Source: Burkholderiales bacterium
Lineage (GTDB): Bacteria; Pseudomonadota; Gammaproteobacteria; Burkholderiales; Burkholderiaceae_C
Direction: 5' to 3'
NCBI GenBank assembly: GCA_017307865.1
Contig: JAFKGE010000027.1
Coordinates: 1-64,000 of the forward strand
DNA length: 64,000 nt
Shown here: piece by piece, positions 34,908 to 44,202 of the stretch
Layout of the letters: each line of letters begins with the position of its first letter
How positions within the stretch are numbered: position 1 is the stretch's first letter
The notes under the pieces: model-generated
The model's input: the letters and a program-made list of their open reading frames with translations, nothing else
What the model was told of the DNA's origin: nothing
Databases searched by the model: none
Position numbers and translations under genes: made by a program

Positions 34908-35161
34908 CGGCCCGGTCACGCATCGAAAACGGCGACGGGGCGATCCTGAACGAGTGGCTGCCCTTGCAAGAGCAGCGGGTCGTCGCTCGGGCCTGCGGCG
35001 CGGCCCGCCTGGCGCGCGGCCTGCGCGAGCGCACGCGTGCGCTTTCGAGCGAATGTGGGACCGGGGGCGCCCACTTCCAACGCCCCCTGCAGGTGCGCCT
35101 GCTGCGCCAGCCCGCCGGCCGAAGCCGCCGGCGCACCCCCGACCCAGGAGAGCGAGCATGA
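34904..35161 (+). CDS. Uncharacterised 85-residue ORF coupled on both sides
   Basis: An ATG overlaps the TolC stop (ATGA, 34904-34907), and the stop of this frame overlaps the ATG of the next gene in the same way (35158-35161). Codon use in the first 45 codons is as G/C-biased at third positions as in real neighbours; later codons are less so. The product starts MTARSRIENGDGAILNEWLP and turns strongly basic. I recognise no family. It could be a real coupling peptide, the remnant of a longer gene, or an upstream ORF of the flavoprotein gene. Confidence 0.35.
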   Translation: MTARSRIENGDGAILNEWLPLQEQRVVARACGAARLARGLRERTRALSSECGTGGAHFQRPLQVRLLRQPAGRSRRRTPDPGERA

Positions 35162-36498
35162 CCGATCGAGCCCCTTCAACCCTCGCGCAAGCCGCTTCGC
35201 GGCGCGAGCTGCTGCGAGCCCTGGGCGCCACACCACTGGCCTTGGGCGCGCTGCAGGCGGCGCCCACCGTGCAGGCGCAGACGTCCTCGGCTGCGCCCCG
35301 CATCGTGATCGCCGGCAGCGGCCTGGGCGGCATTGCCGTGGCGGCCCGCCTGCGCCAGCTGCTGCCCAAGGCCCGCATCACCATCGTCGATGCGAAGCAA
35401 GAGCACAACTACCAGCCCGGCTACACCCTGGTGGCCACCGGCGTGTGGCCGATCGAGAAGGTGCGCGACCGCAATGCCGACTTTCAGCCGCAGGGCGTGG
35501 AGTGGGTGCCGGAAATGGTGGCCGGGTTCGATCCGGTCGGCAACAGCCTGAGCACCGTGGGCGGCCAGAAGATCGCCTACGACTACCTGGTGGTGGCCAC
35601 CGGCCTGCAACTGGGCTACGACCAGATCGAGGGCATGGACGTGAAGGCCATCGGGAGCAACGGCCTGGGCAGCGTGTACCTGGGCCCCGACGCGGCGCTG
35701 GCGACCTGGCGGGCCATGGATGCGTTTCGCGCCCGGGGCGGCCAGGCGGTGATGACCTTGCCGGCCGGTCCGCTCAAGTGCGCGGGCGCGCCCCTGAAGA
35801 TGACCTTCATGGTGGCCGACCGGCTGCGCCAGGCCGGCACGCTCGACCAGTCCACGGTCGACTTCTACACCGGCCTGCCCGACGACACGGTGTTCGGTGT
35901 CAAGTCGGTCAACGACAACGTGCTGGCGCGCTGGAAGGCGCAGGGCATCCGCACGCATTACCTGAACAAGCTGGCGGCGGTCGACCTGGGCGCGCGCAAG
36001 GCCGTGTTTGCCACCCCGGAGGGCGAGCGCAGCGAAGTGGCCTACGACTTCCTGCACGTGGTGCCGCCCATGCGGGCCGTCGACGCGGTGCGCCAAAGCG
36101 AGCTGGCCGCGCGCGACGGCCCCATGCTGGGTTGGATGGAGGTGAACAAGGACACGCTGCAGCACAAGCGCTTTGCCAACGTGTTCGGCGTCGGCGACAT
36201 CAACGGCACGCCGCGCGGCAAGACGGCGGCCACGGTCAAGAAAAGCGCGCCCATCGTGGCGCACAACCTGGCACGGGTGGTGGCGGGGCAGGCGCCCGAC
36301 GAGATGTTCGACGGCTACACCTCGTGCCCGATGATCGTGCGCGAGGGCTCGGCCATGCTGATCGAGTTCGACTACGACGGCAAGCTCACGCCCTCGCTGC
36401 CGATGATCGAGCCGCTGCAGGAAAGCTTCATGGCCTGGTTCATGAAGGTGCGCCTGCTCAAGCCGGCCTACTTGGCCGTCCTCAAGGGCCGTGTGTGA
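35158..36498 (+). CDS. Sulfide:quinone oxidoreductase-like flavoprotein, type II, Tat-exported
   Basis: This 446-residue FAD enzyme has a twin-arginine leader (SRRELLRALG, Arg 15-16) ending near AQT. FAD is bound at RIVIAGSGLGGIAVAARL. The two conserved cysteines of type II SQRs are present: C208 in PLKCAGAPLK and C390 in GYTSCPMIV. The export signal would place it in the periplasm, apart from the cytoplasm-facing type I enzyme of the same operon. It may act on sulfide or polysulfide and reduce quinone from the outer face. Biochemical proof for Tat-borne type II enzymes is limited as far as I know. Confidence 0.87.
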   Translation: MTDRAPSTLAQAASRRELLRALGATPLALGALQAAPTVQAQTSSAAPRIVIAGSGLGGIAVAARLRQLLPKARITIVDAKQEHNYQPGYTLVATGVWPIEKVRDRNADFQPQGVEWVPEMVAGFDPVGNSLSTVGGQKIAYDYLVVATGLQLGYDQIEGMDVKAIGSNGLGSVYLGPDAALATWRAMDAFRARGGQAVMTLPAGPLKCAGAPLKMTFMVADRLRQAGTLDQSTVDFYTGLPDDTVFGVKSVNDNVLARWKAQGIRTHYLNKLAAVDLGARKAVFATPEGERSEVAYDFLHVVPPMRAVDAVRQSELAARDGPMLGWMEVNKDTLQHKRFANVFGVGDINGTPRGKTAATVKKSAPIVAHNLARVVAGQAPDEMFDGYTSCPMIVREGSAMLIEFDYDGKLTPSLPMIEPLQESFMAWFMKVRLLKPAYLAVLKGRV

Positions 36499-36516
36499 TG
36501 CCGAAGGAGACCCACC

Positions 36517-36852
36517 ATGTATGAAGTCTGGTTGATGCTGAACATCGTCTATGAACTGGCCCTGGCCGTCTGGCCCTGGCTGCTGGCGCTGGCCGTGCTG
36601 TGGCTGCTGCTCATGGCGCGCGCGCGGGGCGGGCGCTGGCGCGCCAGCCTGCCCGGCGCCATTGCGCTGGGGCTGGCGATGGCCGTGTTCGCCTTCTTTG
36701 TCACGCCGGTCTGGAACAAATCCAGCCTGGCCGAAATGAAGTACTGGGTGGACTGGGCCAACCTGCTGGGCATCGCCGCCGCCTGCGGCGTGGCGGGTGC
36801 GGCCTTGGCCTGGCCTCTGCTCACGGGCATGCGCCGTCGCCGGCAGGCCTGA
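36517..36852 (+). CDS. Three-helix membrane protein of unknown function
   Basis: This is a 111-residue protein with three hydrophobic helices (YELALAVWPWLLALAVLWLLL, LPGAIALGLAMAVFAFFV and LLGIAAACGVAGAALAWPLL) and a basic C-terminus. A GAAGGAG site stands ahead of the start. It lies between the type II SQR and the second DUF2892 gene; similar small membrane proteins occur in the same place in related operons. A quinone-side anchor for the flavoprotein is possible but unproven. Confidence 0.75.
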   Translation: MYEVWLMLNIVYELALAVWPWLLALAVLWLLLMARARGGRWRASLPGAIALGLAMAVFAFFVTPVWNKSSLAEMKYWVDWANLLGIAAACGVAGAALAWPLLTGMRRRRQA

Positions 36853-36892
36853 TTCGCTTTTCTGCTTTTTTTACGTCAACAAGGAGCCTTTC

Positions 36893-37090
36893 ATGAATCG
36901 CAATGTCGGCGGCATCGACCGCATTCTTCGCATCGTCGTCGGCCTGGTGCTGATCGCACTGGCCGCCACCGGCAGCGTCGGCTGGTGGGGCTGGATCGGC
37001 GTGGTGCCGTTGCTCACCGGCCTGGCGGGCACCTGCCCGGCGTACAAGCTGCTGGGCATGAACACCTGTCCGCTCAAGAGCAAGTCCTGA
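36893..37090 (+). CDS. DUF2892 family protein
   Basis: This 65-residue protein has two helices and the family signature GTCPAYKLLGMNTCP, with C48 and C59. It starts MNRNVGGIDRILRIVVGLVL like classical DUF2892 members. An AAGGAG ribosome binding site is present. It is the last gene of the ArsR-linked operon; 62 bp later the convergent MFS transporter ends. The cysteine pair would allow persulfide transfer, an inference from its frequent company with rhodaneses. Confidence 0.88.
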   Translation: MNRNVGGIDRILRIVVGLVLIALAATGSVGWWGWIGVVPLLTGLAGTCPAYKLLGMNTCPLKSKS

Positions 37091-37152
37091 GGCGGTGCCA
37101 CGCCGAGCGAGCGATCCGCAAAGGCTGCGCGCACGAGTTGCTGCGCATGGAT

Positions 37153-38511
37153 TCAATGCGACAGCGACGCCGACGCCTGCGACGGGGTCAGTGCCCTGTC
37201 GCGCGAATGGACCGCCATCAGGATCAGCATCAGCGCCGAGATCGCTGCCGGAATGGCCATCGCCAGGAAGATGGCGCTGTCGGACCACTGCCAGCGGATC
37301 AGCTGACCGCCCAGCACCGGCCCCACGATCGAGCCGATACGGCCGATACCCAGGCTCCAGCCGATGCCGGTCGAGCGTTCGGTGGTGGGATAGTAGACGG
37401 CGGCGAGTGCATTGACGGCCGGCTGTCCGCCGATGATGCACAGGCCGGTGATGGTCACGACCGCGAACAGCAGCCCCAGCGAGATTCCGGGCTGGCCGAT
37501 CATCGCAATCGTGACCGCGGCGATCAGAAAGGCGGGCACCAGCACCTTGAAGAAGCCGATGCGGTCGATGATGGGGCCCATGGCCAACGTGCCGATCACG
37601 CCACCGAGCTGCAGCATCGTGCCGACCATCACGGCGGTGGTGAGCGACAGCCCGGCCGACTTGGTGATGGTCGGCAACCAATTCGACAGGAAGTAGAGGT
37701 TCACCAGGTTCATGAAGTTGATGCCCCACAGCAGCACGGTGCCCCAGGCACGACCGTGGCGAAACAGTTCCGCCACCGGCGCGCCACCTTTGCTCTCGTG
37801 CACGAGGTAGCGGGTGTCGGCGTCGATGTGCAGCGTGGGGTCGATCTGGCGCAGCAGGGCCCCGACGTGTTCGGTGTTCTTGCCGCGCAAGACCTCGAAC
37901 TGCATCGATTCGGGCGTCGCGAAGTACATCAGCACCGACAGCACCAGGGGAATGGCCCCGCCGAGGTAGAACACCGACTGCCAGCCCCAGGCAGGAATCA
38001 TCACCGACGACAGCAGCCCGCCCAGCACGGCGCCGATGGTGAAGCCGCAGGACACCCACATCATCAGGGTCACGCGCTTGCGCTTGGGGCTGAACTCGCC
38101 GGCCAGCGCCATCGCGTTGGGCATGATCGCTCCCAAGCCCAGGCCGGCGATGAAGCGCAGCACCAGCAGCTGATCGAGGGTCGTGACATGCGCGGTGGCA
38201 AACATCATGACGGCGAAGAACAGGCTGGCGCCGATCAGCACCGGTCGGCGGCCGATCTTGTCGGCCAACACGCTCAGGGTCAGCGAGCCGATCAGCATGC
38301 CGAACAGGCCGGCGCCGAAGACGGGGCCCAAACTGGCCTTGTCGATGCCCCACGCCTGGATGATCGCGGGAGCGACATAGCCCATCGCCTGGACGTCGAA
38401 ACCGTCGATCACGACGGTCAGGCCGACCAGGATGAGGAGCCGCACCTGCAATGGACTCACCTTGTTGGAGTCGATGACTGCCGCGATGTCGATGGGGGCT
38501 TGGGTGCTCAT
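37153..38511 (-). CDS. MFS transporter, aromatic acid:H+ symporter (AAHS) family
   Basis: This is a 452-residue, 12-helix transporter. The AAHS hallmark DGFDVQAMGYVAPAI in helix 1 is present, and loop 2-3 reads SVLADKIGRRPVLIG. It probably imports an aromatic acid with protons. It lies 18 bp after fahA on the same strand and so completes an hmgA-fahA-transporter operon, which suggests a homogentisate-yielding aromatic acid (for example a phenylacetate or phenylpyruvate derivative) as substrate. Base composition is less GC-rich than the surroundings, as in the whole operon. Confidence 0.9.
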   Translation of the reverse strand: MSTQAPIDIAAVIDSNKVSPLQVRLLILVGLTVVIDGFDVQAMGYVAPAIIQAWGIDKASLGPVFGAGLFGMLIGSLTLSVLADKIGRRPVLIGASLFFAVMMFATAHVTTLDQLLVLRFIAGLGLGAIMPNAMALAGEFSPKRKRVTLMMWVSCGFTIGAVLGGLLSSVMIPAWGWQSVFYLGGAIPLVLSVLMYFATPESMQFEVLRGKNTEHVGALLRQIDPTLHIDADTRYLVHESKGGAPVAELFRHGRAWGTVLLWGINFMNLVNLYFLSNWLPTITKSAGLSLTTAVMVGTMLQLGGVIGTLAMGPIIDRIGFFKVLVPAFLIAAVTIAMIGQPGISLGLLFAVVTITGLCIIGGQPAVNALAAVYYPTTERSTGIGWSLGIGRIGSIVGPVLGGQLIRWQWSDSAIFLAMAIPAAISALMLILMAVHSRDRALTPSQASASLSH

Positions 38512-38529
38512 GGTGTTGGTCTGGGCTGT

Positions 38530-39858
38530 TCAGTATGCGACGTCGCGTGCCGGCAATACGGTCCCGCGACACTCACCGAAGCCGATGCGGGCCGCGCCGG
38601 GTTTTGCGCACCAACCCCTGAGGATCACGGCATCGCCATCCTCCAGGAAGGCGCGTTGCTCGCCGCCCGGCAGCGTGACCGGCTGCTTGCCGCCGACGGT
38701 CAGCTCGATGAGCGCGCAGGCCTGGTCGAGTGTCGGCCCGGATAGCGTGCCGGTGCCCAGCAGGTCGCCACTCTGCAGGTTGCAGCCGTTCACCGTATGG
38801 TGCGCAACCATTTGCGCGAAGGTCCAGTACGCGTGGCGATAGTTCGTCGCGCTGATGCGCGTCGCGGGCATGCCGGCTTCGCGCATGCGCGGGGTCTGCA
38901 GCAGCACCTCGAGTTGCACGTCGAGCGCGCCCTGCTCGCGGTTGCCCGGTGCATCGAGATACGGCAGTGGCTGCGGATCGCCCGCCGGCCGCGCCGGCGC
39001 CGCCACACGGTAGGGCGCGAGCGCCTCGGTCGTCACGATCCACGGCGAGATCGTGGTCGCGAAGTTTTTGGACAGGAAGGGTCCGAGCGGCTGGTACTCC
39101 CAGGGCTGGATGTCGCGCGCCGACCAGTCGTTGAGCAGCGTGAAGCCGAACACATGGGCCGGGGCGTCGGCGATCGCAATCGGCTCTCCGAGCGCGTTGC
39201 CGGTGCCGATGAAAACCCCCAGCTCCAGCTCGATGTCCATGCGCTGGCTTGCTCGCACGACCGGTGCCTGGGCCCCCGGCGGCATCGCCTGCCCGACCGG
39301 GCGGCGGAAGTCGTACCCCGACACCACGACGCTGGACGCGCGCCCGTGATAGCCGATCGGGATCCACTTGTAGTTCGCCGGCAGCGGGTTGTCGGGACGG
39401 AACTGGCGGCCGATGTTGGTCGCGTGGTAGACCGAGGTGTAGAAGTCGGTGTAGTCGCCGATGCGGGCCGGTACCCGATATTCGGCCGCCGACTGCGGCA
39501 CGAGACAGGTCCCGAGTCGGGCCTGGGCGGCCGAGCCCTTGCGCAGCGCGCGCGACAGCGCCTGCCGCAATGCCGACCACGCCCCGGGACCCAGCGCCAT
39601 CAGCGGATTGAGGGCCGCACCGGTGGCCGCTTGCAGCGCCTGCGCGGCCGCGCCTTCCATGATGCCCGTTGCGGCGACCGCGGCAAGATCGAGGATCTGG
39701 TCACCGATTGCCACGCCGCCGCGCCAGGCCTCGGCGCTGCCTTGGCGGCGAAACACCGAGAACGGCAGGTTCTGGATCGTGAAGTCGGCGCCGTCGTCAT
39801 TCGCGCTCGGCACCCAACTGCGCAGTGCCGGGTCGTGGGTTTCGTTGAGTTCCGTCAT
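38530..39858 (-). CDS. fahA: Fumarylacetoacetase
   Basis: This enzyme hydrolyses fumarylacetoacetate to fumarate and acetoacetate, the last step of homogentisate degradation. The 442-residue product shows the FAH active-site blocks: DYTDFYTSVYHATNIGRQFR (metal D and catalytic His), YHGRASSVVVSG, the E-x-E metal ligands in DIELELGVFIG, and LLNDWSARDIQPWEYQPLGP. The length is full. It follows hmgA by 9 bp and precedes the AAHS transporter. Confidence 0.95.
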   Translation of the reverse strand: MTELNETHDPALRSWVPSANDDGADFTIQNLPFSVFRRQGSAEAWRGGVAIGDQILDLAAVAATGIMEGAAAQALQAATGAALNPLMALGPGAWSALRQALSRALRKGSAAQARLGTCLVPQSAAEYRVPARIGDYTDFYTSVYHATNIGRQFRPDNPLPANYKWIPIGYHGRASSVVVSGYDFRRPVGQAMPPGAQAPVVRASQRMDIELELGVFIGTGNALGEPIAIADAPAHVFGFTLLNDWSARDIQPWEYQPLGPFLSKNFATTISPWIVTTEALAPYRVAAPARPAGDPQPLPYLDAPGNREQGALDVQLEVLLQTPRMREAGMPATRISATNYRHAYWTFAQMVAHHTVNGCNLQSGDLLGTGTLSGPTLDQACALIELTVGGKQPVTLPGGEQRAFLEDGDAVILRGWCAKPGAARIGFGECRGTVLPARDVAY

Positions 39859-39867
39859 GACCGCTAT

Positions 39868-41163
39868 TCAGCGCTGCTTCGGGTTGAAGTGCTTCTTCAG
39901 CCCCTCCCAGACGCGGACGTATTCGCGTTGCCGATGGGGAGACTCCAGTGCCTGCTGGGTCGCGTGAATGATGACTGGAGTCTCGAACATGATGGCCATC
40001 GTGTCCTTGATGTGGTCGGGTTTGCTGGTGTCGGCGGCACTGGCCTTTTCGAAGGTTTCGGTATCCGGGCCATGAGCGGTCATGGTGTTGTGGATCGACA
40101 TGCTGCCCGGCTCGAAGCCACCGGCCTTGGCGTCGTAATGGCCATGGACGTTGCCCATGAACTCGCCGGCGATGTTGCGATGGAACCAGGGTGGGCGGAA
40201 CGTGTCGAGCATGGCCAGCACGCGCGGCGCAAATGCGATGAAATCGAGCGTGTCGACGCCGGGTGTCGCACTGGGCGCATGCAGCACCAGGTTCATGCAT
40301 GGGTCGGGGTGGTCGTAGCTGATGAAGCCGGCGACGTTGAACTTGCGCAAGTCGTACTTGTAGGGCGCGTGCGTGCCGTGCCACGCAACCACGTCCAATG
40401 GAGAGTGATCGATTTTGGCCGTCCAGAACTGCCCATCGAACTTGGTGAGGATTTCAAAATCACCATCGACATCTTCCCAAGCCGCCAGGGGCGTGAGAAA
40501 GTCCCTGGGGTGCGCCAGGCCGTTGGAGCCGATCACGCCCAGCGTCGGGAGCTGCAGCGGCGCGCCGTAGTTTTCGCAGACAAAGCCACGTGCCGCCCCA
40601 TCGGGCAAGCGCACCTGAAAGCGGATTCCGCACGGGATGACGGCGATCTCCTGCGGTTCGATTTCGAGGTTCCCCAGTTCGGTGGCCAAGGTCAGGCGGC
40701 CTTGCTGCGGTACGATCAAAAGCTCACCGTCGGAGTCGTAAAAGTAGCGCTTTTGCATCGACGCGGTGGCGGTGTACACGTTGATGCCGCAGCCGGCATT
40801 GCCGCCAATGGTCATCATGCTGTCGACGAAATCGACCTGGGTACCGGCAGCCGGCATCGCAATGGGATCCCAGCGCATCCGATTGGGTGGCGTCGGCACC
40901 TGGTTGAAGCTCGAGAGCCAGTGCGCCCCGGCGTTGCTGGGCGCAAAGGCATCGTGGGCCGCACCCGGACGGATGCGGTAAAGCCAGGAGCGGCGGTTGG
41001 CCGCACGCGCGACGGTGAACGCGGTCCCATTGATCTGTTCGGCGTACAGCCCATAGGGCGCCCGCTGGGGCGAGTTGCCCCGGTCCGGCAGTGCGCCAGG
41101 CAGCGCCTCGGTCGCGAATTCGTTGCCGAAGCCGGACATGTATTGAAACTTCAAGTCGGCCAT
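39868..41163 (-). CDS. hmgA: Homogentisate 1,2-dioxygenase
   Basis: This iron enzyme opens the ring of homogentisate to maleylacetoacetate. The 431-residue product is complete: [20 protein letters not shown] at the start, the conserved [11 protein letters not shown] segment, and the late metal-ligand region [20 protein letters not shown], with E and H ligands, then [18 protein letters not shown]. It is the first gene of the operon with fahA and the transporter. No maleylacetoacetate isomerase gene is in the window. A LysR gene is divergent, 150 bp away. Confidence 0.96.
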   Translation of the reverse strand: MADLKFQYMSGFGNEFATEALPGALPDRGNSPQRAPYGLYAEQINGTAFTVARAANRRSWLYRIRPGAAHDAFAPSNAGAHWLSSFNQVPTPPNRMRWDPIAMPAAGTQVDFVDSMMTIGGNAGCGINVYTATASMQKRYFYDSDGELLIVPQQGRLTLATELGNLEIEPQEIAVIPCGIRFQVRLPDGAARGFVCENYGAPLQLPTLGVIGSNGLAHPRDFLTPLAAWEDVDGDFEILTKFDGQFWTAKIDHSPLDVVAWHGTHAPYKYDLRKFNVAGFISYDHPDPCMNLVLHAPSATPGVDTLDFIAFAPRVLAMLDTFRPPWFHRNIAGEFMGNVHGHYDAKAGGFEPGSMSIHNTMTAHGPDTETFEKASAADTSKPDHIKDTMAIMFETPVIIHATQQALESPHRQREYVRVWEGLKKHFNPKQR

Positions 41164-41313
41164 ATCTCGTGTCTCCAGGAGTCGATGTGAATGTCGAGTC
41201 TATGATTTGAGTCGCATTCCTGCTGCGGGAAAGGGGTGGTCTCGACTGTCATTCGAGCACGGGATGGTCTGGTTGACAACCCGCTTTTTCTTTTGGATTC
41301 ATGAGGTGACCCG

Positions 41314-42225
41314 ATGAATGTGACGCTCCGGCAGCTCAGCGCCTTTGTCGCCGTAGCCAGGACCGGCAGTTTTACCGAGGCCGCGGCTCACCTGCACGTC
41401 ACGCAAAGCGCGCTCAGTGGCCTGATCAAGGATCTCGAGGGCGCCCTGGGCGTGCAACTGGTGCATCGCACGACCCGCAGTGTCCAGCTCTCGCAGATCG
41501 GCACCGAGTTCCTGCCCTTGGCCCAGCGCATTCAGGACGATCTGGAACGTGCGCTGCACTCGATCGCCGAGCTGAAGTCATTGAATGCCGGCCAGGTGCG
41601 GATCGCGGCACCGCAACTCATGGCGTGCACGCTGTTGCCACGCGCCGTGGCCGCATTTGTCCGGCAGCACCCCAAGGTCCGGGTGCTGATCGTCGATTGC
41701 GAGGTCGACGAGGTCGCGCTGCGCGTGCTGAGCGGTCAGGTCGACCTGGGCATCGGCCCCGAACGCATGCCGAGCGACGAGCTCGATGCACGGCTCTTGC
41801 TCGACGTGCCCTTTCTGGCGGTGTTTCCGCCGGGGCATGCGCTTGGCCACCAAGCCCGGGTTTCGTGGACCGACCTGGCGCACTATCCGCTCATTTCCCT
41901 GCAGGGCGACTACACCCCGATGCTGAACAGCGAGCTGCTGTCGTCGCCGGGCCGCATCGAGCTCGCGCCGGCGTTCGAGGTGGCCTTCATGACCACGGCC
42001 TTGAGCCTGGTGAGCGCCGGCCTGGGTGTCACCACCTGCCTGCCCTACGCGGCATCGCTGCTCGACCTGCATGGACTGCAGACGCGACAGCTGACCGAGC
42101 CGGTGATCACGCGCCGCTTTCACGTCTTCACGCGCTCGGACCGGCAGCCGGGGCCGGCCGCGCAGCGCTTTGCCGATTTCCTGATCGCGTATGCCGGCGA
42201 GCACGGCTGGGGCGCGACGGACTGA
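41314..42225 (+). CDS. LysR-family transcriptional regulator
   Basis: This 303-residue regulator has the N-terminal helix-turn-helix (LRQLSAFVAVARTGSFTEAA, then LHVTQSALSGLIKDLE) and the C-terminal effector domain beginning near NAGQVRIAAPQLMA. It is divergent from hmgA, so it is the obvious candidate activator of hmgA-fahA-transporter, perhaps with homogentisate or its precursor as coinducer. I found no convincing T-N11-A site in the 150-bp gap. It is convergent with the second LysR gene (11 bp between stops). Confidence 0.9.
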   Translation: MNVTLRQLSAFVAVARTGSFTEAAAHLHVTQSALSGLIKDLEGALGVQLVHRTTRSVQLSQIGTEFLPLAQRIQDDLERALHSIAELKSLNAGQVRIAAPQLMACTLLPRAVAAFVRQHPKVRVLIVDCEVDEVALRVLSGQVDLGIGPERMPSDELDARLLLDVPFLAVFPPGHALGHQARVSWTDLAHYPLISLQGDYTPMLNSELLSSPGRIELAPAFEVAFMTTALSLVSAGLGVTTCLPYAASLLDLHGLQTRQLTEPVITRRFHVFTRSDRQPGPAAQRFADFLIAYAGEHGWGATD

Positions 42226-42236
42226 GGCCCGGAGAT

Positions 42237-43211
42237 TCAGTGCGCGTGCGACATCGCCTGTCGGGTCGCACGCCTGCTGCTGGCCGGGGCCTGCGTGCCA
42301 AAGGTCTCGGCCATCAACCGACGCAGCCAGCCGAGCGCCGGGTCGTCGTCGAAGCGTCGATGCCAGTACATGCATACGTCGAAGGACGGCAACTCGATCG
42401 GCGGCTCGATCAGGCGCAAGGGCAGGTGGCCGGCGATGATTTGGGCCAGGTTGCTGGGTATGGGTGACACCAGATCGGTCTCGGCGACGATCGGGCCGAT
42501 GCTCAGGAAGCTGCGCACGCGCAGCACGATGGGTACCCGCACGTCGCGGCGCATCAGCACCCGCTCGACCGCGGCCAGGTGATGCGAGCCCGGCGGGCTG
42601 GCCAGCACGTGGGGCGTGTGCCGCAGCGCCGCGGCACCGCCGTCGCCCCGAAGCAGAGGGTGTTTCTTTTGCGCCAGGTACACGAAGCGCTCGCTGAACA
42701 AGGCCTGGCGGCGGATCTGGGCGCCCAGGCCGGGAAAGAAGCCGACCGCCAGGTCGATTTCGCCGCTGGCAAGCCCCTGCTGCAGCTCATCCAGGCCAGG
42801 GGACAGGCACTCGCAGCTCACCCCGGGTGCTTCGCGCGCCAGATGCATCCACAGTCGGGGCATGAAAAAGCGCTCGCCAATGTCGGACATCGCCATGCGG
42901 AAGTGGCGCCGCGCGGCCTGCGGCTCGAACGTGGGCTTGGCCAGGGTGTCGCGGATCGCGCGCAGCGCGTCGCTCACCACCGGCGCGATTCGGACGGCCA
43001 GAGGCGTCGGCTCGACGCCGCGCGGCAGCCGCACGAACAGGGCGTCGCCATAGGTGCGCCGCAAGCGTGCGAGCGCATGGCTGACCGCCGGTTGCGACAG
43101 CCCGAGCTGTTCGCCGGCGACGGTCAGGTTGCGCGTTCGCCAAACCACGTCGAACAATTCCAGCAGGTTCAAGTCGAGCTGGCGCGTCAGCGGTCGGGTT
43201 CGATGGGTCAT
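42237..43211 (-). CDS. LysR-family regulator, candidate regulator of the VOC dioxygenase operon
   Basis: This 324-residue protein has a typical NodD/NahR-like opening: LDLNLLELFDVVWRTRNLTV, then LGLSQPAVSHALARLRRTYG and FVRLPRGVEPT. The effector domain runs from about residue 90. It is divergent from the extradiol dioxygenase gene at 43339 with a 127-bp gap containing a perfect-arm palindrome at 43216-43238. It probably activates the dioxygenase-aldolase-ABC operon in answer to an aromatic inducer. Confidence 0.9.
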   Translation of the reverse strand: MTHRTRPLTRQLDLNLLELFDVVWRTRNLTVAGEQLGLSQPAVSHALARLRRTYGDALFVRLPRGVEPTPLAVRIAPVVSDALRAIRDTLAKPTFEPQAARRHFRMAMSDIGERFFMPRLWMHLAREAPGVSCECLSPGLDELQQGLASGEIDLAVGFFPGLGAQIRRQALFSERFVYLAQKKHPLLRGDGGAAALRHTPHVLASPPGSHHLAAVERVLMRRDVRVPIVLRVRSFLSIGPIVAETDLVSPIPSNLAQIIAGHLPLRLIEPPIELPSFDVCMYWHRRFDDDPALGWLRRLMAETFGTQAPASSRRATRQAMSHAH

Positions 43212-43215
43212 CGCT

Positions 43216-43238
43216 CGTCATTCGGTTGGTGAATGACG
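43216..43238. promoter_or_regulatory. LysR-type operator palindrome
   Basis: Arms CGTCATTC and GAATGACG are separated by seven bases. The inner part reads ATTC-N7-GAAT, a T-N11-A type LysR site. It starts only 5 bp before the LysR ATG on the other strand, as expected for autoregulation combined with activation of the dioxygenase operon. Confidence 0.65.
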
Positions 43239-43338
43239 AACAGGATAAATCTTCATTGGTTGGATTCCTGCCCTTGCCCTACATTCGTGTGCTGACGGGT
43301 TCATCGACCCGCGCCCCGTTTGGGGCAGGAGACTGCAT

Positions 43339-44202
43339 TTGATCAAGCTCTTGGACATCCGTTACGTCCGTCTCGGCACGCGCGACGTCGACGCGGCCAC
43401 CCGTTATGCCAATGACGTCGTCGGACTGACCCTGGGACGGCGCGAAGGCAAAGCGGCGTATTTCCGCTCGGACGATCGCGACCACACGCTGGTTTATTTC
43501 GAGGGCGATCCGAAGGACCACATCGTCGGTTTCGAGCTGCGCAACATGGCCGAGCTGCAGCACGCGGCCAGCGTGCTCGACGCGGCCCATATCGCCGTTC
43601 ACGCCGGCACCAACGCGGAGTGCGACGCCCGCGCGGTCAAGGCCTACATCAATTTCCGCGACCTGAACGGCAGTTCGATCGACCTCGTGGTGCAACCCCA
43701 CCACAGTGGCACGGCCTATTGGCCGCCGCACGATCACGGCATCACCGGGTTCAGCCACATCGGGCTGTGCAGCGCTGACCCGGGGCGCGACGAGGACTTC
43801 TGGACGCAGGTGCTGGGCGCCCGCGTGAGCGACCGCATCGGCGCGGCGCCGCTGTTGCGCATCGACGAGGTCCATCACAAGATCGCGCTGTTTCCGGCGC
43901 AGCGGGCGGGCGTGCAGCACATCAACCACCAGGTCAAGTCGATCGACGACATCATGCGTGCCTGGTATCGCCTGCAGAAGGCCGGCGTGCGCATCGTGTT
44001 CGGCCCGGGGCGCCACCCAACGTCGGGCGCGATGTTCCTGTATTTCGAGGGCCCGGACGGCATGGTGTACGAATACTCCAGCGGCGTGCGCACCATCGCG
44101 CCCGAGCAGGAGGCGGGGTATCGACCGCGGCAGTTCCCGATGGCCGACAGCTCGTTTTGCATGTGGGGCTCGCGTCCGGACATCCCGGAGTTCAAGACTT
44201 GA
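43339..44202 (+). CDS. Extradiol ring-cleavage dioxygenase, VOC superfamily
   Basis: This is a 287-residue two-domain type I extradiol dioxygenase. The iron triad appears as H140 (TGFSHIGLCS), H197 (QHINHQVKS) and E245 (GMVYEYSSG). Members open catechol-type rings next to the hydroxyls. It starts with TTG (43339), nine bases behind a GGGGCAGGAG ribosome site; no ATG fits. It overlaps the aldolase-like gene by 4 bp (TTGA). The substrate is not evident: homoprotocatechuate, dihydroxybiphenyl-like compounds and alkaloid-derived catechols are all possible. Confidence 0.87.
   Translation: MIKLLDIRYVRLGTRDVDAATRYANDVVGLTLGRREGKAAYFRSDDRDHTLVYFEGDPKDHIVGFELRNMAELQHAASVLDAAHIAVHAGTNAECDARAVKAYINFRDLNGSSIDLVVQPHHSGTAYWPPHDHGITGFSHIGLCSADPGRDEDFWTQVLGARVSDRIGAAPLLRIDEVHHKIALFPAQRAGVQHINHQVKSIDDIMRAWYRLQKAGVRIVFGPGRHPTSGAMFLYFEGPDGMVYEYSSGVRTIAPEQEAGYRPRQFPMADSSFCMWGSRPDIPEFKT

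Noticed and set aside
41164..41313. LysR binding site between hmgA and its divergent LysR gene
   Set aside because: Short GTCGAG/CTCGAC and GAGTC elements exist, but no symmetrical T-N11-A site stands out.
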